A model generated the notes under the pieces. It saw only the letters and a list, made by a program, of their open reading frames with translations, was not told the DNA's origin and ran no database searches. Position numbers and translations under genes: made by a program. Source: Chionis minor (lineage: Eukaryota; Chordata; Aves; Charadriiformes; Chionididae). Taken from it: DNA of 64,000 nt. Positions 36,001 to 48,149 of this stretch are shown in pieces. Location: contig VZSF01003934.1 in NCBI GenBank assembly GCA_013398295.1, positions 1,106,959-1,170,958 of the forward strand. Direction: 5' to 3'. Within the stretch, counting starts at the first letter, position 1. Every line of letters begins with the position of its first letter.

Positions 36001-39000
36001 AATAAGAACAGAAGCAGACCTGTCTGCTGCTAGACAGAACATAGGCAAAATATATAGCAATGTTTTAATTTTGTAAGTGTTTCAATTTTTCTCTTTTATA
36101 TACTTATTTTCCCTTTTTTTTGTTTGTTTGTTTTGTTTGGTATTTTAAAATATTAACAAAGACCTGAAAATTCAGTTTCTGTTTTGTACACTTCAGAAGG
36201 CATTTTCTAGGCTTTGTTGAATCAGATAACTAGCACACAGTAATGACAAATCTGTTCTCTAATTTATACTAACTATTGTTTCATCTACCTGTTGAGGTCA
36301 GAGAGAATACTGGCCCCTGGATACATGCCTGCAGCTCTCCACCACCACAATTATATATTGTGCAACTTCATTGTAATTTGAGAAAACAGTGTATACTTCT
36401 AAGAGGATTTCAGAAGAGTCAATGTAGGTTAAAACATTCCCTCCCCAATCCCACCACCCTGTCCATTCTCCACCCCAACACCTCCTCCTGCACACGCACA
36501 ACTTCTCCCTCTGTTTATTTTTGGTTTCAAACACTCTAAGCAAAAATTGACTTTGGCTGCTCTTCCTGAACTCTGAAGTGTTTGAGCAGATAAGATTCAG
36601 ATAATACGTTAAGAAGAAAGTTTCATAGGTCCCTTTTCTCTTGGCAGGTAGTCACCAAGGCCGACCACGCACTGAGGCTTCTTTCCCCTGCAGCAGTACT
36701 TTTCTGGCTTGTCTGCTTATCAAACCAGGCCAGATTTTAAATTTTTACTATATCTGACTTAGAAAAAACGTTTCAGCTGAAAGATACTTGTTTATATGCA
36801 GTGCTGGGGAAATACAATGTGTAAATCCACCTACTGTCATCCCAAACGTGGTGTTAGTTTCTCAAGCAGTTTTATCAAGTTGTTCTTGCACTAAGCGAAA
36901 AGGAGTCCATCTGAACTCCTCTTCCCTCATGGGAAATAAATTAAGAGCGATAAAACTCATGTACTACAAAAGAAATAAGATACCCCTCCAGAAATAACTG
37001 GTCCTTAGAGGACAGTATGAAAATAGTCACACTTGCTTCAAAATCTCATTAAAATAGATGCACTCTTGTTTTCCTATCACTATTTTATCCACTTACCTGA
37101 AACTAGAAGACTCTCATTCTACTCCTAGGTAAAAAGAACTTCAGGACACTCTTTGCACGTAAGGCATTTTCTGTCACTACAGTGATCTTAGTTATGTTTG
37201 GTTTGGGAGTTTTTTTGTCATAAATATTAAGCTCAACATTGAGCTGTACTCAGAACTGTTTATCTGTGCTTGTCAGGGCCCATACTAATTCTGTGTATTG
37301 CCAGGAGACACCATATGGAAGTAGCTCCAAACAGAATAATATAAAATATGACCTTAATTTAGAACACAGTTTACTGTAAATCACTGAAATCGTAGATTTA
37401 GTTGTGTGTGTCTCAAGATGAAGTCTTTAGTGGCAATACTGGCTACGGTTATTATTTTTGTCTTCTGTAATCTTCCTGCCCCAGCACCAAGGTATTCTGT
37501 TGTTCTAGAAAAATTGGTTATATATGCATGTGGTTAGCTATCCTGGAGAACTCATCTTGCTTAAAACTAACCCAGAAGAAAACCTAGTGGTTTTTGGTGT
37601 GTTTTTTTTTAAGTGGATACGTTTCCAGCTCCCTTTCCAAGTGCAGCTGCATAAATAGTTGGGCTGGCACAATTGAAGGGGCGGTATACCGCAGAAACCT
37701 GTAGCAGGTGGCAAAGGAGGTGAGGCCAGGTCAATATTGCTGGGAAACACTTTGCCTTTGGATACACAGCCTCAAGTCTAGTCAGCAGTTCACTCAGCTT
37801 CACACTAAGTGTACTGGCAGCAAGGAATTCAGAACAGACTGCAAAACCCTATACGAAACTTAGGTAAATTTGCAACTGGCTTGCTTGCACTGAATGATAT
37901 GTGATACCAATGTGATACCAATGACACAACTGTCTCAATATTAAGCTAACGGTGTATCAATAACTCAAATTTAAGCTAATGCTTCCTTGCATATGTAAAA
38001 ACAGCTGCCACAACTTTGAATGAGCTGTAGACATTCCCTTGAACACTTGTGTCTTCAACTTGAAGTGAAAAATATTTATGCTTGCAAGACTACAGGTCTG
38101 CAGACTTAAGCACTCACCCATTCTGTAGCCCTAGGACACACAGGTGAAGGCAATTCCAAACTCAGATATGCCGTATCTGCTGGAAGGAAAAAGGATTATT
38201 TAAAGAAAGAGTTGCTGAAAACGTTCTCTCATTAGTATAAAACATTGCACAAAGCAAAAAACAGTGGGTGAAAGCCGTGGGGTAAAATACCCCGAAATCA
38301 CAAAACACACCCCTAATATCTTTTATGACAGCAGAGAGCACACAGTGCCTGAGTCCCATATGACAGAACCAACTGCATTTTGAAATCTTTATTTAGAAAA
38401 CTAAGCAACTTGGCAAGATTTCAACACGGGCTTCCTAAAATCTAATTCTGCAAAACTAAAGCCAGCTCTGCAAGTGTAACTTGATTTTATTAAGATCACG
38501 GTAGTCATAAAAAGTTCTTTTCAGAAACTATTTCCCTAGTAGTTGCTGCTTGACCTAAAATTCAGTAAAATTATTCAGGGCTGTGATTACTATGAGCAGT
38601 AAGGACTATAGTGCCATCCAATGGTAAGATGGTCTTTAGCAGCTATGACTTCTACCTCCAGCTGCTTCTGCCACAGCACGACATTAACCTTAAACACATT
38701 CTGCAAAACCCATGAAGGCTGAAAAATATCAGAGCAGCCAAAGGTGCACATGCACGTGCATATGTTATATACTTCCGCCATACACCACTACTGATGGCCG
38801 AAATTCAATGTACAGATAACAGGCAGACATCTCTTCTTTCCTTTTCACACAGAATTCTGACATTAATTCTCAAGGCTAATTTAGTGTAAACTGATGTATT
38901 TTACAAAAAAAAGTTATTCTTACTCTCTTTAAACAGAGGCAGTAAGCAAAGTTTTTGGTATCCCAGTCCTGCTAAAAGCATTCTGGTTATGCAGTCCCAG

Positions 39001-39589
39001 AAGAGGACTTTTGTTTCCTCATAGCTAAAGAGTAAGCCTGACAGCTAACACGGCAAACGTGTCATGAAAAGTCATCCATCTTGCCACTCCATATTACAGA
39101 TTTTGTGTATTTGCAACTTTCTTCAAGTTGCTTCGAACTATGGAGAACGAAGAGAGGATATGAAATGTATGTTTGAGTTTGGACATGCACCTTCCTTTTC
39201 AATGAAGTGGAATAAGTAACAAGATCCAACCCTTTCTTTTGGATTCTCATTTTCTTTTCAAGTGCCAGGTTCTAATGGACAATTTACCACCTAAAAACCT
39301 CTGAATTGGAGAATATTGAGATGGAAAAGCAATGTGCCTCAAGTTACACAGGTTGGAATTATTCCAACCTCTCTAAAGCGCAGAAGAGTTGTGTCCTGAG
39401 ATCACAGAAGGTTTTCAGTTACCTAATCCTCCATTATTATAAGGATCTAAGTCACTAGTAATGCTTTTAATCTCTTCTGGTTTTTTCCTGCAGTGCTTTG
39501 CAGATTTTGCAACTTTTAGCATTTTGTAAGGTAGATCGTAAATTTCATATAGGCTGTTAGGAAATGTTTTCCTGCTCTGGATCTGTGTG

Positions 39590-39705
39590 GAGAGTGCAAC
39601 TGGAGGACTAAATATCTATTAAATGGTTGCACACATTTGTAGGGCACAGGTCTCTATGATCCAAATAGCCCTTTTCAGCCTATATTCTTGACTGGAATAT
39701 ATTTA
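39590..39705 (+). mobile_element. Possible very old CR1 3' relic
   Basis: Decayed similarity to the CR1 3' end: GGAGGACTAAATATCTATT resembles GGACTAGATGATCTATT, and CCCTTTTCAGCCTATATTCT resembles CCCTTCCAGCCTATATTCT, but separated by about 50 extra bases. The assignment is tentative. Confidence 0.28.
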
Positions 39706-39917
39706 AGATCTTCGATTCTTCTGGGACAGGCATCCAAAAGTACAGAGCCTGTCAAGTCCAATCGAGCATTAGGGTAAACAGGTATTGCCCTCTTTGGCTT
39801 CAATTGAAATTATAAATTCAGAGATTAATTTACCCTCTTTACATCACAAGCCAGGACTGGAAATGTCAAGAAAACAGACCTTCTCATAAAAATTCCAATC
39901 TAGACATTCCTATTATC

Positions 39918-39972
39918 TATCCTATCCTATCCTATCCTATCCTATCCTATCCTATCCTACCCTATCCTATCC
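39918..39972. repeat. (TATCC)n microsatellite
   Basis: About eleven units of the pentamer TATCC in a row, with one interruption (TACCC) near 39959-39963. Likely polymorphic in length. Confidence 0.93.
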
Positions 39973-40939
39973 CAATCATCACTAGATTGTGCTATTTTTT
40001 TTTTAAATCTGTACTGCTTCCTATCAAGAAAGAAATAGTTCAGAAGTCACTGAAAAAAAAGCTTTCAAAACAAGTCAAGCTATGCAAGAGTCAATTTTCC
40101 CTGCAGAAGCATTTTATTTTTCCAGTGAAAAAGTGCATCTTCACAATGAGGAATGGAAAGAACAGTGTAAAAAGTTAAACGATTCAACCCTTGATAACCC
40201 TCTATTGATGCTTATAGCAAAGTTTTCACAAACACACAGTTTTAAGACTCTGTTCTGAAGGAAAATAAAACAGAACTTTAATTCTTATTGATTAAATGAG
40301 TCAAGGATGGTCTTTTCATCCTGCTTTCATGCAGGGCCTGATTTAGAAAGGCACTGTTTATGCATGAGAACATCTATGCATGAGACCCTGTGGCATTGCT
40401 GCAACATTAATTTTGTGCTAAATTTTGTATTTTTCATAAAATGAATAGTGATGGTCATAGTTTCCATAAAGACTGCAATTGCTCTAGTACTTGTTTTGGA
40501 GCAGAGAAATGAGTAGTTACGACATGCATCCGTGCTCCAACCTTCTGCAAGTCCATCTGCCCACAGTTTAGATGCCACATCTACTCAGATTCTAAATGTC
40601 AGCCTTGTCCTTGGAGAATCAGAGGCACTGCAATCAGCTATATGGAATAGTGATATAATTATCATTCCAGAAAACAGTGCATTTCAGAGGAATGCTTTTC
40701 TTTCATTACATGAGCAGCTCTGCTCCCCCCCAATTGTCTACAGTAATGGTTCCAAAAGGAGACACCAATCAAGTAAACGATTTCAGTACTTCCTAAACTT
40801 CACACAGTATTAACGATGGAAAAGAGTGACACCAAGCGGTTTCTTTTAATGGTGCATACATTTCTTGTGGCTACAGATAATTTTCTCTCTCAACAGCCTC
40901 TTTCTTAGAGATCATTTCGGGGCCCAGTCACATAGCTAA

Positions 40940-41260
40940 GGTTTGCGAAGAGGTGAGACTCATGCAATGCGTCAGGCTGAGCTAAGCGGCTCCTGAGCTC
41001 CGTGTCAAAGTGGGAACGGCATTAGGCAGCATGAGCCCGGCCCGCACTCACGATGTCCACACAACCCTGATGGCAAATGTAGCACAAATCTGCGGCACAG
41101 GAAGCACGAAGGCAGTGAACGTCCTCAGCTCTGGACACAGCGGTGCGAGACGCCGCGGGTAACGCACTTCCCGGTAGATGGCGCCATCCAAACCGCTAAA
41201 AAAGGCGTGACGTCACTTCCGCCCCGCACCGTGAGAACGGGACTCCGACCCCTCAGAAAA
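40940..41260 (-). promoter_or_regulatory. CpG-rich TATA-less promoter with CRE, ETS and YY1-like sites
   Basis: CpG-dense island in AT-rich surroundings. It contains a perfect CRE palindrome TGACGTCA at 41208-41215 fused to an ETS site (ACTTCCGCC, 41215-41223), a second ETS-like CACTTCCCGG at about 41165-41174, and a YY1-like AGATGGCG at 41177-41184 within the palindrome GATGGCGCCATC. This set is typical of vertebrate housekeeping promoters. A minus-strand splice donor lies about 120-150 bases away, on the side expected for a minus-strand transcript. The promoter may be bidirectional, since the CRE and the GGCGCC core are symmetric. Strand is inferred from the donor. Confidence 0.68.
41052..41190 (-). 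other. Candidate non-coding first exon with splice donor
   Basis: On the minus strand the CpG-rich sequence below the promoter ends GTGTGGACATC followed by GTGAGTGCGG, a consensus splice donor whose GT is at 41051-41050. The only ATG in the presumed exon (minus strand, in the GATGGCGCC palindrome near 41186) opens a 20-codon frame that stops before the donor, so the exon would be 5' UTR with coding starting later, or a non-coding RNA. The 5' end is estimated from the promoter sites and could be off by tens of bases. Confidence 0.42.
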
Positions 41261-42780
41261 ATCCAGTTTTTCTTTAATGTGCTATCACAAATATATTTTT
41301 CCTATTTGCATCTCCTTTTCATCGGTATTACCCATCCCCTTTTGCCAGTCTGCAGCTTCCTTTATTCCTGATCCAGCTGAATTCCTAAGGCAGGTTGATC
41401 TCAGCCACTGCGTAACACTGTCCAGTTCTGTGAAGCTCCCCACGAGGCCACCTCTACACACCAACCACGCTGAAAACAACCCCTGCTGGCCGCACCTGCT
41501 CTCTAGCTATGTAGGCAACAAAAGGGTCTCGCAAATCAGGACACTTCCATGCTGTCCCCTTTCCCAGCCATCCGTGAAGATGCCGATTCTCTCTGTAGGA
41601 TTGGGTATCTGAAGTGAGTGAACCCCCGCACCATCCTTCTCCATAGCCGTGCTCTTCTCCTTTCACCAAGGACTTTGTGCTGCATTGCACTGCATCCTTC
41701 ACCAAAGACGCTTCTTTGCAGCCGAACTTCAGTGATTCTGTAGCATTTAGGGTTTAGGGCCATCTCTCATCATCTCAATCCTGAAGTGCTTTGGAGCAAG
41801 GATTTTGATATCCGTGTCTCAGATGAAATTTTCTGTTGCATGCTGCTTTGTCACACGGTTCTACTCCCACTCTCCTCAGTTCAGCTCCTCTTCAGCAAAG
41901 TCCAGCCTCTAGAGCATCATCTGTTCTCATCGGGACACAAGGTCAAGTGGGCCACTCACCGCCCATAGATTAGAACTCACGGGAGGGATTACTCTGCAGT
42001 GAAGTGATGCCACCTCTCTAACACGTTTTGGACAGAAGCTGTCCTCATTAAAGAGATGTCAAGCATTCTCCCCAAAAGATTCAATATTAAGCCATAATAA
42101 ATAAGTCTTTCTGCCCTGTTGTTTAACATGCTTGTGTGTGAATACTTTAATGTCTCTTTCTCTAACCATGACTTAATGCAGAAAGAACAAGACAAGATTA
42201 GGAACTGTTTTTCTGGAGCACTGCAGATCCAAGGTGGCTATATACAACTATATCTAGACTCTCAGTAGACATATAGACAGATATCTATTAAAACCTTTTA
42301 TACTCACTTTGTCATCCCTTGATCTGAAGGAGCTGTTAGGAAATAACTTGAAGCACCTTTGCTTCTAAATGCAAAAGATATTAGTCACCGCAGAAACAGA
42401 CACTCATCCTGCTTCCTGGTCTTTCAGACAGAACAAAATTAGTTCTCATATGACTTCCATGGCACAGGGAGCTTCACTGTCCATTGAGCCAGACAATTTT
42501 AGGATCCTCCATCTTTTTCTTGTTGGGGACTTATTTTGTATGGCAGGATAAGGACACCAGCAGGAATTCCAGAAGAAATACTACTCCTCTGCCCACCACC
42601 CCACTGTCCTACCCTGTATAGTTTTCCGGGAATTTAACACCAAACAACTATGCAAACACTTTTGAGTTTGGTTTGTTTGGGGTTTTTTTAACTGAGATTC
42701 ATTGATTAATTCAACTTTTTTATTGGTCCCCTCTGTGGTGAGATTTTTGGTAAGAGTTTATTTGAGTATCCTCTTCCCAG
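41261..42780. other. Non-coding DNA between promoter and CR1
   Basis: Pyrimidine-rich on the + strand from 41277 to about 41990, with open frames of 60-111 codons overlapping on both strands that match nothing known. No repeat recognised. Could hold upstream regulatory DNA of the 41 kb promoter. Confidence 0.45.
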
Positions 42781-43320
42781 CACAGAATCACAGAATGGCA
42801 GGGGTTAGAAGAGACCTTCGGAGATCATCTAGTCCAACTCCCCTGCCAAAGCAGGTTCACCTAGAGCAGGCTGGACAGGAATGCATCCAGGCGGGTTTTG
42901 AATATCTCCACAGAAGGAGACTCCACAACCTCGCTGAGCAGACTGTTCCAGTGATCCATCACCCTCAAAGAAGTTTTTCCTTGTGTTCAGACAGACTTTC
43001 CTGTGTTCCAGTTTGTGTCCGCTTCCCCTTGCCCTGTCACTGCGCACCACTAAAAAAAGTCTGGCCCCATCCTCTTGACACCCACCCTTTAGATATTTAT
43101 AAGCATTGATAAGATCTCCTCTCAGTCTTCTCCAGGCTAAAAAGACCCAGGTGTCTCAGCCTTTCTTCACAAGAGAGATGCCTTAGTCCCCTGATCGTCC
43201 TCGTAGACCTCTGCTGGAGTCTATCCAGTAGTTCCTTGTCTTTCTTGAAATGGGGAGCTGAGAACTGGACACAGCACTCCAGATGCAGCCTCACCAGGGC
43301 AGAGTAGAGGGGGAGGAGAC
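42781..43320 (-). mobile_element. CR1 LINE fragment: RT C-terminus and 3' UTR
   Basis: On the minus strand the element begins near 43320 with the last part of ORF2: [19 protein letters not shown], then [39 protein letters not shown]. These match the CR1 reverse-transcriptase C-terminal region. It continues through the 3' UTR (GTTGTGGAGTCTCC, GGACTAGATGATCTCC) to the octamer tail ATTCTGTGATTCTGTG at 42796-42781. About 540 bases, 5'-truncated, with the ORF2 end still largely readable, so this is the least decayed CR1 in the window. Confidence 0.92.
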
Positions 43321-43817
43321 AGGCATCAGGAAAGCCAGATACAAGAAAAGGATTCCTTTCCAAAGGATGTGAGAAGGATAGAGAGGATCCAGGGTTACAA
43401 GCCAGACTGAAGCTCGACACTCTGATTCTACCACTGTCCGAGTCACAACAGCCATTTCATTGCATCTTTTCTGATAAATAGTTAATGGTTCCTGACACCA
43501 GCATCTTATTACAGCGTCCCTGTGCAGTGCCTAGTACAATATTAATCCTTTGCTACATTACAAGATCTCTTAGGTCACCAGCCTAAAACTTTTGAGTCTA
43601 AAATTCTCAACCTGAACTCTTAGCATGCACTAAACCTGTTCTGACACAGTTGCATAAATGAGCATTTCTCTTTAGTCTAAGCCCCCAGCTCACAAACAGG
43701 TTCTCTACCCTTCCTTTCTTGAGAAACCTGGTCCTGAAGACATACTCAAAGCACCAGTAGACCTCATTCTGAAAACAAAGAAAGGAGCTGTGGATGGGAA
43801 TCACCTTCCAACTAATA

Positions 43818-43932
43818 CCTCAATGGTTAGATCTCTTATTACACCGGGATGTGGCAGACCTGCGTTCAACTCTTGCCTCTGCCTGAGGGAAACACATCCT
43901 TTACATCTGAGCAGTGCCCTAACCATGAGGTC
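43818..43932. repeat. tRNA-SINE-like relic forming an imperfect hairpin
   Basis: CCTCAATGGTTAGATCTC, then CGGGATGTGGCAGACCTGCG and GTTCAACTCTTGCC follow the layout of a pol III A box and B box (GTTCAANTC) as in tRNA-derived SINEs. The right part, GAGCAGTGCCCTAACCATGA, pairs with the left (TCATGGTTAGGGCAC on the complement), so the whole is an imperfect inverted repeat of about 115 bases. Turtle and crocodilian genomes contain a closely similar tRNA-derived repeat (gtggttag...gggatgtgggagac...ggttcaa) as I recall. The copy is heavily decayed and I do not name a family. Confidence 0.45.
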
Positions 43933-46232
43933 AGGTCGTCTAGTATGGAGATCTTTCAGTCTTCCTTACATATGTAAAACTGTTTTGCACAAACATTCAC
44001 CACCAGCAGGACCAGAATCTGACTGTCCTTTCCGATGAGTCACCTAAGACTTGGGCTATAGTAATTTTGTCCTTAACCCATGTTTGTTACAACATTTTTT
44101 CTCTTTCTACATAAAAAGTGATCTGGTTTGTGCACCTCCCTCCCGAAGGTGACTCAGATCTGTGAATTTGGAGATACATACTTTCCTGAACCCTTGACTT
44201 AGATGCCTAGGCCTTTTACAAATATGTGAACTAAAATACTTAATAGTTTGCTATTTCTGCTACTTTCTATTGTAGTCTCTCATCTTGCGTCTCCACTAAG
44301 CATGTTATCTTAAGTTCCGTTCTTAACCCCTTACCTCTTCAGGGAGCTTTAAAGTTAGGTGAGCCTGAATATGAATTTACGTGCATAACCTTAGAATTAA
44401 TAAATTACAAGCTAATGTACATTTTTACCACAGAAATCATACCAAGTTAGAATATATCAGGCTTGACCCTGATCTTGCATACAGTAATATAAATCAAGAA
44501 TAATTTTACCATGTTAAAACTGATGCTAACATCAGAACAAATCAGAAGCAAACCAGCCTGTTTACACCATATGACAATGTCCAATTGCACTGGATTTTGC
44601 TCATGAACTTACAGGTACTTCAAAGTAACCAAAGTAGAACACATGAACTGTTAGAGCTTCATGTAACATTGTAATATTAGTAAGAGGAATATCAAGACAA
44701 AACCAACCTTTCCACAGTAACAAGACTGAATGCTTCACTACAACGAAAGAGAAAATCAGAACAAGGAATGGCCAAGATCTAACACCAAAAGGACATAGTA
44801 GAGGATCCATGTCTGAACTCTGTCTCACACAAGATTATATTTCTGCTAAATAGAGATATAAATATGTACACTGCAATAGCATTAAGTGTTTTGAATGTGA
44901 ACGACAAGCTTCCCGATTGTACGCTGGAGATGCAGCCTGCTAGAACTGGCTTAATGTAACTATAAAGTTGCATTCAAAAATCAAACAGTGAAGGAACAAC
45001 ATGTATCGTATTTGCAGACACTTTAATGGAGATTTATGACATTGGCTGTTTTAAACTAGGTCATCTCAAAATGCTGAATATTGTTAGCAGAAAGGCAAAT
45101 TAAATACTTTAACTTGATTAGACTGAATAAGTCATTTTATGGGTTTCAAATGAATTAAAAATAATACAGTTAGTTTCATTGTTCTGCTAATGCTCATTTT
45201 TAAGCTCAAGGCCAGGCTGCTCCACATTGTTTCGTGAGTAGCTACAGCCTGGTGTATATTAGGGGACAAATAAAAATTACTGCAAACCCCTACAACTGTT
45301 ACAAAGAAAAAGGTGAGGTGCTCTCCCCTACTCAGCAGAAGGAATTCCAGAATTTTCACCTTCAGAATGCACTTGATGGTTCCATAAAGTGGCCTATGTG
45401 CCCTTTACATTGCTGTAGCACCACAAGGTGCTAAAGAGATGCAGCTTATTATTTGACATAAACAAGTATCTAACTGCATATTGTAAGCATCTCAGTCTTT
45501 TAGCTATGGATGTCATTTTATGTGCTACTGCTGGAATCGTAGGTAAAAACAAAGCCAAAAGAATTCAATAGCTTATACAGCAATTAGCTGTGCTTTTCTG
45601 AAATAGAAGTCACCATGCGTATCACTGCTGCAAACTGTTTCTTTCTTCTTTTATATAGGCATATATAGGTAAAAGCAAATATTTAAGGTAAAAGCAAATA
45701 TTTACAACACAGACTATCCACTGCAAAATTTCCAGTTATTTAATAAAATTGTTCACTGAACAGACCAACACATTTTAAAATGTTACTGGCCACGCATATT
45801 TCAACTATGATACAGATTTAGGAAGAAATGGAAGATACAGTGGCAATTTTTACAATCTCTTTTTTTCTTGGTTACTCTGAAATCTTCAGCTGAATATCAG
45901 TTTGTTCCAGGCAGTATATGAGTTTTTGTCATTCAAGGCAATTATTTCTGTGACAACAGTGCACACTTAGCAGAATATATTGCTGATGAATCACAGAGTG
46001 AAGAACTTGTACTGATTTTATTTATTACACCCATTCAGGTGACATAAGCATAAAAGAGTGTACGTTATCTTCCTTTATAAAACGCTTGTGCACTGCAGTA
46101 ATTCAGTTGCATTTAGCTGTAGCATCACAAGCTTTGACTACTTCTAGGTAGGATCGGGTTTATGCCTGTATGAAAAATGGCCATCCACAGAAATTGCTCT
46201 TTGGTGACATTATAAAGACTCATCTCTCAGTA
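43933..46232. other. Non-coding DNA
   Basis: AT-rich sequence with no recognised gene; short frames overlap on both strands. Contains one 18-bp tandem duplication at 45668-45703. Confidence 0.5.
45668..45703. repeat. 18-bp tandem duplication
   Basis: GGTAAAAGCAAATATTTA occurs twice, starting at 45668 and 45686, the second copy nearly exact. A small local duplication. Confidence 0.75.
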
Positions 46233-46821
46233 TGGACCGTAGTTTCAGTTGGGATGGAGTTAACTTTTTTAGGGGCAGCGGTTACGGTGCTATGTTTTGG
46301 ATTTGGGATGAGGAACACTTTTGATAGCACACTGGTGTTTTTGGGCAGTGTATTGCTAGGCGGCCAAGGCCTTTTCTGCTCCTTGTATCGCCCTGCCAGT
46401 GAGTAGGCTGGGAGTGCATGGGAATTTGGGAGGACACACAGCCAGGACAGCTGACCCCAGCTGACCGCAGGACTATTCCAGACCATGTGACATCATTCCC
46501 AGCATGGAAAGCTGGAGGAAGAAGAATGAAGGGGCGGAGATTCAGAGTGATGGCATATGTCTTCCCAAGTGACCATTACATGGGACGGATCCCCGCTTTC
46601 CTGGAGATGGTTGAATACCCGCCTGCCAATGGGAAGTAGTGAATGAATTCCTTCCCTGCTTTGTTTGTGTGTGCGGCTTTTGCTCCACCTATTAAATTGT
46701 TTTTATCTCAACCCACGAGTTCTTCCTCACTTTTGCTCTGCTGATTCTCTCCCTCACCCAAAGTGGGGGGAGTGAGCTAGCGGCTGTGTGGTTTCAGCTG
46801 CCGACTGGCATTAAACCAGGA
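46233..46821 (+). mobile_element. Solo LTR of an avian endogenous retrovirus
   Basis: Reads as a diverged copy of an LTR family widespread in birds: TTTCAGTTGGGATGGAGTTA near the 5' end, GTGCTATGTTTTGGATTTG, CACACTGGTGTTTTTGGGC, ACACAGCCAGGACAGCTGAC, GAAGTAGTGAATGAATTCCT, ATTAAATTGTTTTTATCTCA, GGGGGGAGTGAGCTAGCGGC and a 3' end TTAAACCAGGACG. ATTAAA at 46691-46696 is the likely polyadenylation signal, so the LTR points along +. The TATA region seen in related copies (TATATAAACTGG) is altered here to GCATGGAAAGCTGG near 46503, so its promoter is probably weakened. No internal retroviral genes flank it. The first bases TGGACCGTAG have diverged from TGTCCTGG. No clear target-site duplication. Confidence 0.85.
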
Positions 46822-48149
46822 CGGTATGGAATCACTGAAACACAGCAAGACTCCCCACATATGTTCATAATTCATAACCCTGAAATAACAGGGAAAGGGG
46901 AAAGCAGCAAAGCTGTTAAATGTCTTTATGTCCCCAGGTCCAGTAGGTTAAAAATTCCCCACCTGGACCCAAGGATACTAGCTCAGAGCAGCCAGATTGG
47001 GAGAGAAGATGCAGTCCCCCATCCATTGCTTTTAGAAATACGGAAGCAGGTCTCAATAGGTGGAAACCCTTTCATTCATGGGACTAACACTGCATCTGCC
47101 TAGTTCCAAGAATCAGGTCAAGAGAAAGCCCGTGCAGTAAGAAAGGCAAAAAATCTTAACACCATCTGCTAACGTCTCTGTCACATACAGCAGCTGACTA
47201 GAGAATAATGTTTCATTGTTTACCTAGGTTAAGACATTTATCCTATTAAGATGCTTTCCACAGCTTGCCTTTACTGTGGGCGTTACTATTAACCCTTCCC
47301 CAAAATTCTGGGCCCCTCAGTGCACATCTCTGACTAGTCCTCTCGAGTCTCAAACAAGGTGGCATTCTGGGGCTGAACAGTGAAAGGCAGCCTCTTCCAA
47401 AGACTGCGGGGTAGAATTATTAGGAAAAGCGATGGAAAAGCTTCCTCTAGCTGGAACAGCTAAGTGCTGCAAGGGCTACCGCCAAGCTATGAAATACTCC
47501 TGTCTTCTGTGACACTGATAGGTCTTGCCTGTTGAGAACTCTACCACTCTTGCTGCCTTCAATCCATGCTGAGCTTAGGGTATTTATTCACTCAGGAAAA
47601 ATGTTGATCCTGCAAACCTACTCTCACAACCTTGTTTTGGGTCAGTGTTCATGCTGCGGAGATACCAGGTATGCCAAACCCGCACCAGCCCTCAGAAGTA
47701 GTAGCATGCTCTAAAAGCCTGAGGAACTGTAATCTAACAAACAGAAGCTGGCTGATATGAGGAGTAAAATTCCTCATTTGGGTAACGAAGCGTGCTCTAG
47801 CATTATACATGGGATAAATGCATCCATATGTTTGAAATGTCTGCTCTTGAAGCTCAAGAAGAAAGATGTTGGCCCTCTAATATGAGATATGTACGCTAAG
47901 ACTTTCTTTGGCGCTGCCTTATGAGGAGAGTGGGAGAGAATGACAAAGGTTTACCTCCTGGGATAGGACTATAGCACCTTGACAGCAATGGCCATTTCAG
48001 AGTAGTAAACCGAGAGCTGAGGACTGATAATTGAACTCCATTTAGAGCTTGTCACATCACACTTTCCTTTAAATCAGAGGCTACAGGATGACGGACAGAA
48101 ATACATTTCATTCTGCAGACCATGTGCAAGCAAAAAATAAACTCCCCAT
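46822..48149. other. Non-coding DNA upstream of the CpG-rich gap edge
   Basis: Moderate GC content, no recognised coding sequence or repeat. Lies between the solo LTR and the CpG-rich sequence and may include distal promoter DNA. Confidence 0.45.

Larger units (their letters stand above)
26980..40939. other. Non-coding DNA, probably intron of a minus-strand gene
   Basis: About 14 kb of AT-rich sequence. Many lines show more A than T and more C than G on the + strand, which fits minus-strand transcription from the CpG promoter at 41 kb. No exon is recognised with confidence; the best candidate is at 29.8-30.0 kb. A microsatellite and a weak CR1-like relic lie near 39.6-40.0 kb. Confidence 0.5.

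Noticed and set aside
37609..37803. Minus-strand 64-codon frame in a slightly GC-richer patch
   Set aside because: It looked exon-like at first, but a second frame is open over the same bases, no family is recognised and the downstream side lacks a good donor.
42702..43420. Open frames of 135 and 107 codons
   Set aside because: Both fall mainly within the minus-strand CR1; the 107-codon frame is the remnant of its ORF2 C-terminus and the 135-codon frame is antisense to it.
26186..46821. The two LTRs as ends of one provirus
   Set aside because: They belong to different families and about 19 kb between them has no retroviral gag, pol or env similarity.
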